Below, one piece after another: positions 59,659 through 64,000 of a stretch of DNA of 64,000 nt. This stretch comes from Ceratodon purpureus (taxonomy: Eukaryota; Streptophyta; Bryopsida; Pseudoditrichales; Ditrichaceae), in assembly GCA_014871385.1 (NCBI GenBank), contig CM026421.1:12334603-12398602 (forward strand). Reading direction: 5' to 3'. Numbering within the stretch: the first letter of the stretch is position 1; each line of letters begins with the position of its first letter. A model generated the notes under the pieces. That model saw only the letters and a list, made by a program, of their open reading frames with translations. It was not told the DNA's origin and ran no database searches. The position numbers were made by a program, and so were the translations under genes.

Positions 59659-62600
59659 ATGATGGTTAAGATGGCGTCGTACCAGCAACTCGAGGATTCG
59701 TCATGCCCTCCTTCTCCTTCTTCTCCGCGTATGAAGAAGAGGGGGTGCGGGGCTTGTGGCGGCATTTCGGGCGCACGGTGGCTGAGCAAGTCCTTCAAGG
59801 AGAAGAGGAATGGTATAATTAAACGTAAACCAGAAGGGCAGAGACGTAGTAGCAGGAAGCGAGGTCGGGAAGCCGAAGTGGAGGTGGAGGCGGAGACTGG
59901 GTTGAGGAGAGAATTAAGCATGGGCTCCGACGGGGAGAGTGACAGGGGAGTGCCTGCATATGCAGGATGGGTATATCACGTCGGGACAACTTCTTTGGGT
60001 TCCCGATTCTGCACTGACCGGTTCCAGGTCATTAAGGGGAAATACGTGACCATGTTCAAGCGCAATCCTGTCGAGAATCCTCGAGCTGTACGTTCCGCTT
60101 CTCGTTTTACACCGCACCTGCCTTTATATTCTTTATGCAACGCTCACACATCATTTGTCCGCATCAAAGCGCCCGTGTCAGGAAAAAAGTTTGGGATAAT
60201 TTCTTGACTACTGAACCGTCATGCGATTGTCATTCTAAGATCGAAATCTCTTCCATGCTCGATAGATGTTTTAGAGTGTCCACGCGTGCGTTGATTTAGC
60301 GTGCCCAAGTAGACATAATTTCAAAAGTTTTTGCTGATTAATCACACATTGGCCTTTGTAAAATTAGAATTTAGAAACGCAGACGGTTTCATTGTTACTA
60401 ACACTACTCAGCGTCCTTTTGGATTTCGGCTTTTCAGATGCCTATCAGAAGCGGGGTTGTTGGAACTCATTTGATGGTGGAAGAATTGGGACGCCAAATT
60501 TATCACGGGAGGGTATGCTTTTGAGGCATTTGTTTCGTGCTTGAATATCATTTTGTGGTCTATGATAAGGATGTACTAGGAGAGGTTAAGTTGCAAATTA
60601 CAAGAAAGTTTGCTACCTCCTTTTTGGGCCTTCATTCATTCTCTTTTGGTCGATGACGTGAAATGATTATTTGCAGGCTTTGTATGTCCTTCGGATTTTC
60701 AATCGCTTGGACCACAGCAGGCAAGGAAAGGTAAATAGTTGGCATGAATCCAATACAGCACATTACTTTTGAAATGTTTACAGACATCTATTCGGCTTGT
60801 TTGAATTTCATTCAGGATACAACCTTGTTTAAAGTTTACAAACTTTTTCGCTAAATCATCTGCTGGTTTCTGCTGGGCAGTTCGCTTGTAATACTGCCGA
60901 GGAAGTCGAAAAGTGGATATCTGCTTTCAAGCATGCCAAGGAAGAGGTGACTAATTACTGCCTCGTCACTTGTACACCTTACGCTCTCCCTTGCCTCGTC
61001 GTTGACTCTTTTGGAAAGCAATTGACCCATCGGTTAAAAATTGATCTTTGGCATTTGTTGGCAAATCTGTTTTATCTCCCCAGGCTGATTTCTCTAGTGG
61101 GCGAATTGGTAGCGGCCGCAGAATCATCAACGCTGAGGATGAGTAAGCAAAAATGACTTGACCGGATTTGTTTTGGGTTAGTATTGGATATGTACTTGGA
61201 TGCAACTTAATTAGTGCTAACAGATAGAATTTTTCATACATAAAATCGAGAATTGAACTACCACTAGATTACATTTACTGATTCTGCAATTCCTTACAGA
61301 TTTGACATAAATGGGCCTCGCACACATCCAAGGTCGGTCACAAGGGGCATTGGCAAGCTCATTACTATTGGCAGAGGTAATTCTACAATTCTGTAGCTAT
61401 TTTTTGCCCAATGATTTGAGAGCTTGTCTTCAGTAAGCGTGGTTGGTCTTGAATGAAAGGGTGGTACTATATGCGTAAGATCTCAACGTAGTTCTGAATG
61501 ACTGCATTTAATTCCTAAAAATGGTAATCTCTCTGGGAACAGGGCCAGTTGCTTGTTTTTATGTCTTGGAATTCTTAGCAGTGGGTAGTCGGGGCATGTG
61601 CATGTGCTTGTATTCTGCGGAATCACTTGAATCGCAAATTTCAAGCATTCTCATTCTTGTATTGGGGATCTCGTGGGCAAGCAGGTCTTCGAATTTTTGA
61701 AGATATCACAGCCTCCAAGGTGATTCGAGCTTCTGCTTTTGGAATGCTGCCTTATTTTATGCACATATGGCATTAAACTGAGTCTTCTTGACTGAGGTGT
61801 ACATCATCTTGACTGATGCCTATTCTTCATGATTTCAGGCAGAGAAAGGCACAATAATGAAAGCAGTCGGTGTGATTGAAGCCAAGCCGGAGACAATTTT
61901 TGAGCAGATTATGAGCTTGGACAGTTCTCTTCGATACCAGTAAGTCATTGACTTTCATGTTATTAATTTCGGTGGTTATGTCAAGATTAGACATAATGGT
62001 TTACAAAAGAGTATCTTTGAATGTAGCTGGTCTGAAGGCCTGAGTTCAAAAACAATGTTGGGAGTAACCCATATTTTTTATTTGTTGGTAGTGTGAACCC
62101 GAGATTCTGTGCCTACACTCGCAATAATTGTGGTACCACGCCTATTTTCAAATAATCGAGTTGCTTATCTAGGAAGAGGTTGACAGGCTAGCAAAGAAGT
62201 TCAAGGGGTTCTCTTGGTCAAGAGGGGCATGCTTTGCGATCAGTAAGCTTATAGCCATTACTTGCTCGTGCTCTGCAGGTGGGATGTACTGACCGGTAAG
62301 TTGGAGCTCGTTGAGCAAGTTGATGGCCATTCAGACATCGTGTATGGCTCATTTGACCCCAAGTATTTCAAGAGGTATGTACTGAAGCTTACTCATTGTG
62401 CTTCTAGAATGATAATGAGCGCTTCTCGTCAGAGTCTTGGTTGAGGTTCATGCAACTACTTTTAGGAAATGGAAGCCATGATCTTCGAATTCCAAGGATT
62501 ACTTATATTTCTAGAAATCATCTGGCTTGGGTTTTTAGCATTCTGTTCTCTGACTTTGTTGTTAAGGCCGATTCTTTGTCTAAAATGTTGTTGGGTGTGA

Positions 62601-63710
62601 ATATTTTTGGGCTTGCCACTATTTAGTGCTGCCATAACAAGGATAGATGCTATAACGGCGGAATTGTATTGTACAGGTTTCACGGCAAGCGAGACTTCCT
62701 CTTTTCACGGTACTGGCGACGCGATCAGGATGGATCTTACTGTGAGCACCTTTTCTTGATTAACAATATAGTACTGAAAATATCAATTTGCGTTATGTTA
62801 TGTCGTCTCTGAAGTTATTCTTGAATCATATTCAGAGAACACTTTTTTCTGAGAGATGATGATTAGTGCTGGACTCTGTGCTTAGCAGATGCCATTCCGG
62901 GTGAAAGTAGTTCTGAATGAAGTATTTATCTGTTTGTTACAGCAATTTCACAGGTCTCAACCACTCACAAGAGTCGACCAGCCAAACCTGGCTTCCAACG
63001 GATTGACTTGAGTCGTAAGTCATTCATTCTTAATTATTCTCATGCGGACCATTTTGAAGGAGCAAGGACATGGAATTAGTTCTACTTGGGCTGTTCAGAA
63101 CGTCATGCGGTTAGGAACGTATCAGGATATTTGCCTTGTGCATGTGATGTCTAATTGAGGAAATCATTGTTCTGGTGTGCAGCGGGTATCTGGGAGATTA
63201 CACCCTTACCACCTCGGCCTGATGGAACTCCTCGGTCAATGGTAACACAAGTCGTCGAGGTGAAGTCCACAGGATGGGGCCGATGGAAGCGATGCCATTA
63301 CTCAAAGTTTCACAAGACGATTCCGTACATTCTGCTCTGCCGCATTGCAGGTAGGCTATTGTTTGTGGAGGTTGGATTTCCATTGATTGTATGAGTTGGA
63401 GGTGATGTGACTTGATCAAGGAAATTGCTTACTTTTTGGTATTTGCAATTTAGGTTTGAGGGAACTTCTTGGAGCAAGTCCCGACCTCAATACTTTGGAA
63501 GCTCAAGCTAGAATGAAGCTGCTGAAAGGGGCGAAGAAGGTGCTAGAGATAGCTGACCCAGTGTTAGAGTCACCGATCCTGATGAAATCTCCTAGGGAAT
63601 CGGCCATGCTTGAGTCACAAGAAGAGTTCTATGATGCGATTATGGCTGACGATCCTGACGAAGAAGAGGAGGACGAGAGTGAAGAAAATGCACTGGTCAA
63701 CACACATCAG
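59659..63710 (+). CDS. EDR2-like protein (PH and START domains), 3' end beyond the window
   Basis: Thirteen exons with in-phase GT-AG joins: 59659-60087, 60438-60512, 60677-60730, 60881-60946, 61084-61142, 61300-61376, 61685-61719, 61839-61939, 62279-62374, 62677-62741, 62943-63014, 63183-63350, 63454-63710. The start is ATG 59659; ATG 59671 (MASYQQLED) has a better context. A basic low-complexity N-terminus is followed by a PH domain (AGWVYHVGTTSLGSRF to EEVEKWISAFKHA) and a START domain (GLRIFEDI, then WDVLTGKLELVEQVDGHSDI, YGSFDPKYFKR, KRDFLFSRYWRRDQDGSY, STGWGRWKRCHYSKF). The final exon is acidic (DDPDEEEEDESEE). The plant EDR2 family adds a DUF1336 domain, which must lie to the right. 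These proteins bind phosphoinositides and lipids at endomembranes and dampen defence cell death in Arabidopsis; that role here is by homology. Confidence 0.93.
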
Positions 63711-64000
63711 GTATGCATATTGGTTGTGTTTTCCCAGATTCTGACAGTTGCAGATCTTAAAATGTTACAAACGCCTTTAGCTTTAGTAACAGAAAGCTGA
63801 TGACAACGACTACAGCGCTGAAAATCACATGTGAAGCTATCACTCTTTGGCTATGAATATGGCTCAGTAGCTATGATATTATTCTTAATTATATCCTAAA
63901 CCCAATCTGCTAAGTGGAAACATGTTCAGGTAGCATATTTTGCTTGAATTGCACTGTCCTTCGTTTGTTTGGATACCAGTTGCTAAGAATCAACCCGGTC
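63711..64000 (+). other. intron of the EDR2-like gene, truncated by window
   Basis: Begins with the donor CATCAG|GTATGC at 63711. No acceptor with a matching continuation is seen before the window ends. Confidence 0.6.

Overview
This looks like a stretch of land-plant nuclear genome, most likely from a bryophyte (perhaps a moss). That placement rests on overall style, not on a marker I can prove. The plant evidence is: a long P-class pentatricopeptide-repeat gene, an EDR2-like PH/START gene with many short introns, short GT-AG introns in most other genes, and several telo-boxes (TAGGGTTT) near starts. Gene density is low. The spaces between genes are AT-rich and full of microsatellites, inverted repeats and transposon remnants.

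Layout. 0-1.6 kb: first coding exon of a small secreted protein (minus strand), with its TATA box and a 5' UTR intron. 1.6-14.6 kb: no recognised intact gene, but tandem repeats, a hairpin element, a decayed transposase, and a Harbinger-like composite element (12.8-14.6 kb) flanked by TTA and carrying twenty copies of a 13-bp unit. 15.0-17.9 kb: intact single-exon PPR gene with 21 motifs. 19.9-21.3 kb: two-exon gene for a protein with a possible BAH-like N-terminal half and a ubiquitin-like C-terminus. 24.2-30.1 kb: two tandem 490-residue paralogues with a C4HC3 RING-like finger. 30-37.5 kb: microsatellite-rich, no gene. 37.7-39.6 kb: a third, diverged member of the same RING-like family on the other strand. 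41.2-44.3 kb: three-exon gene for a transposase-like protein, placed by two phase-consistent introns. 44.9-49.8 kb: a 4.9-kb segment bounded by 580-bp inverted repeats. 52.4 kb: a UBL5/Hub1 ubiquitin-like gene of exactly the normal 73 codons, broken by one in-frame stop. 53.8-55.0 kb: two-exon small GNAT acetyltransferase. 55.8-58.2 kb: divergent five-exon gene joining a restriction-endonuclease-like domain to a protein kinase domain. 59.7 kb to the right edge: EDR2-like gene, at least 13 exons, truncated by the window.

How the genes may relate. The housekeeping-type genes (PPR, GNAT, EDR2-like) look unrelated to each other. The unusual part is 19.9-44.3 kb: a BAH/ubiquitin-like gene, three RING-like paralogues and a transposase-like gene in a repeat-rich interval. 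The three RING-like proteins have exactly the same zinc-ligand spacing, which defines a family I do not recognise. A ubiquitin-like modifier or ligase function, or carriage by a mobile element, is a hypothesis only; nothing in the sequence proves a pathway.
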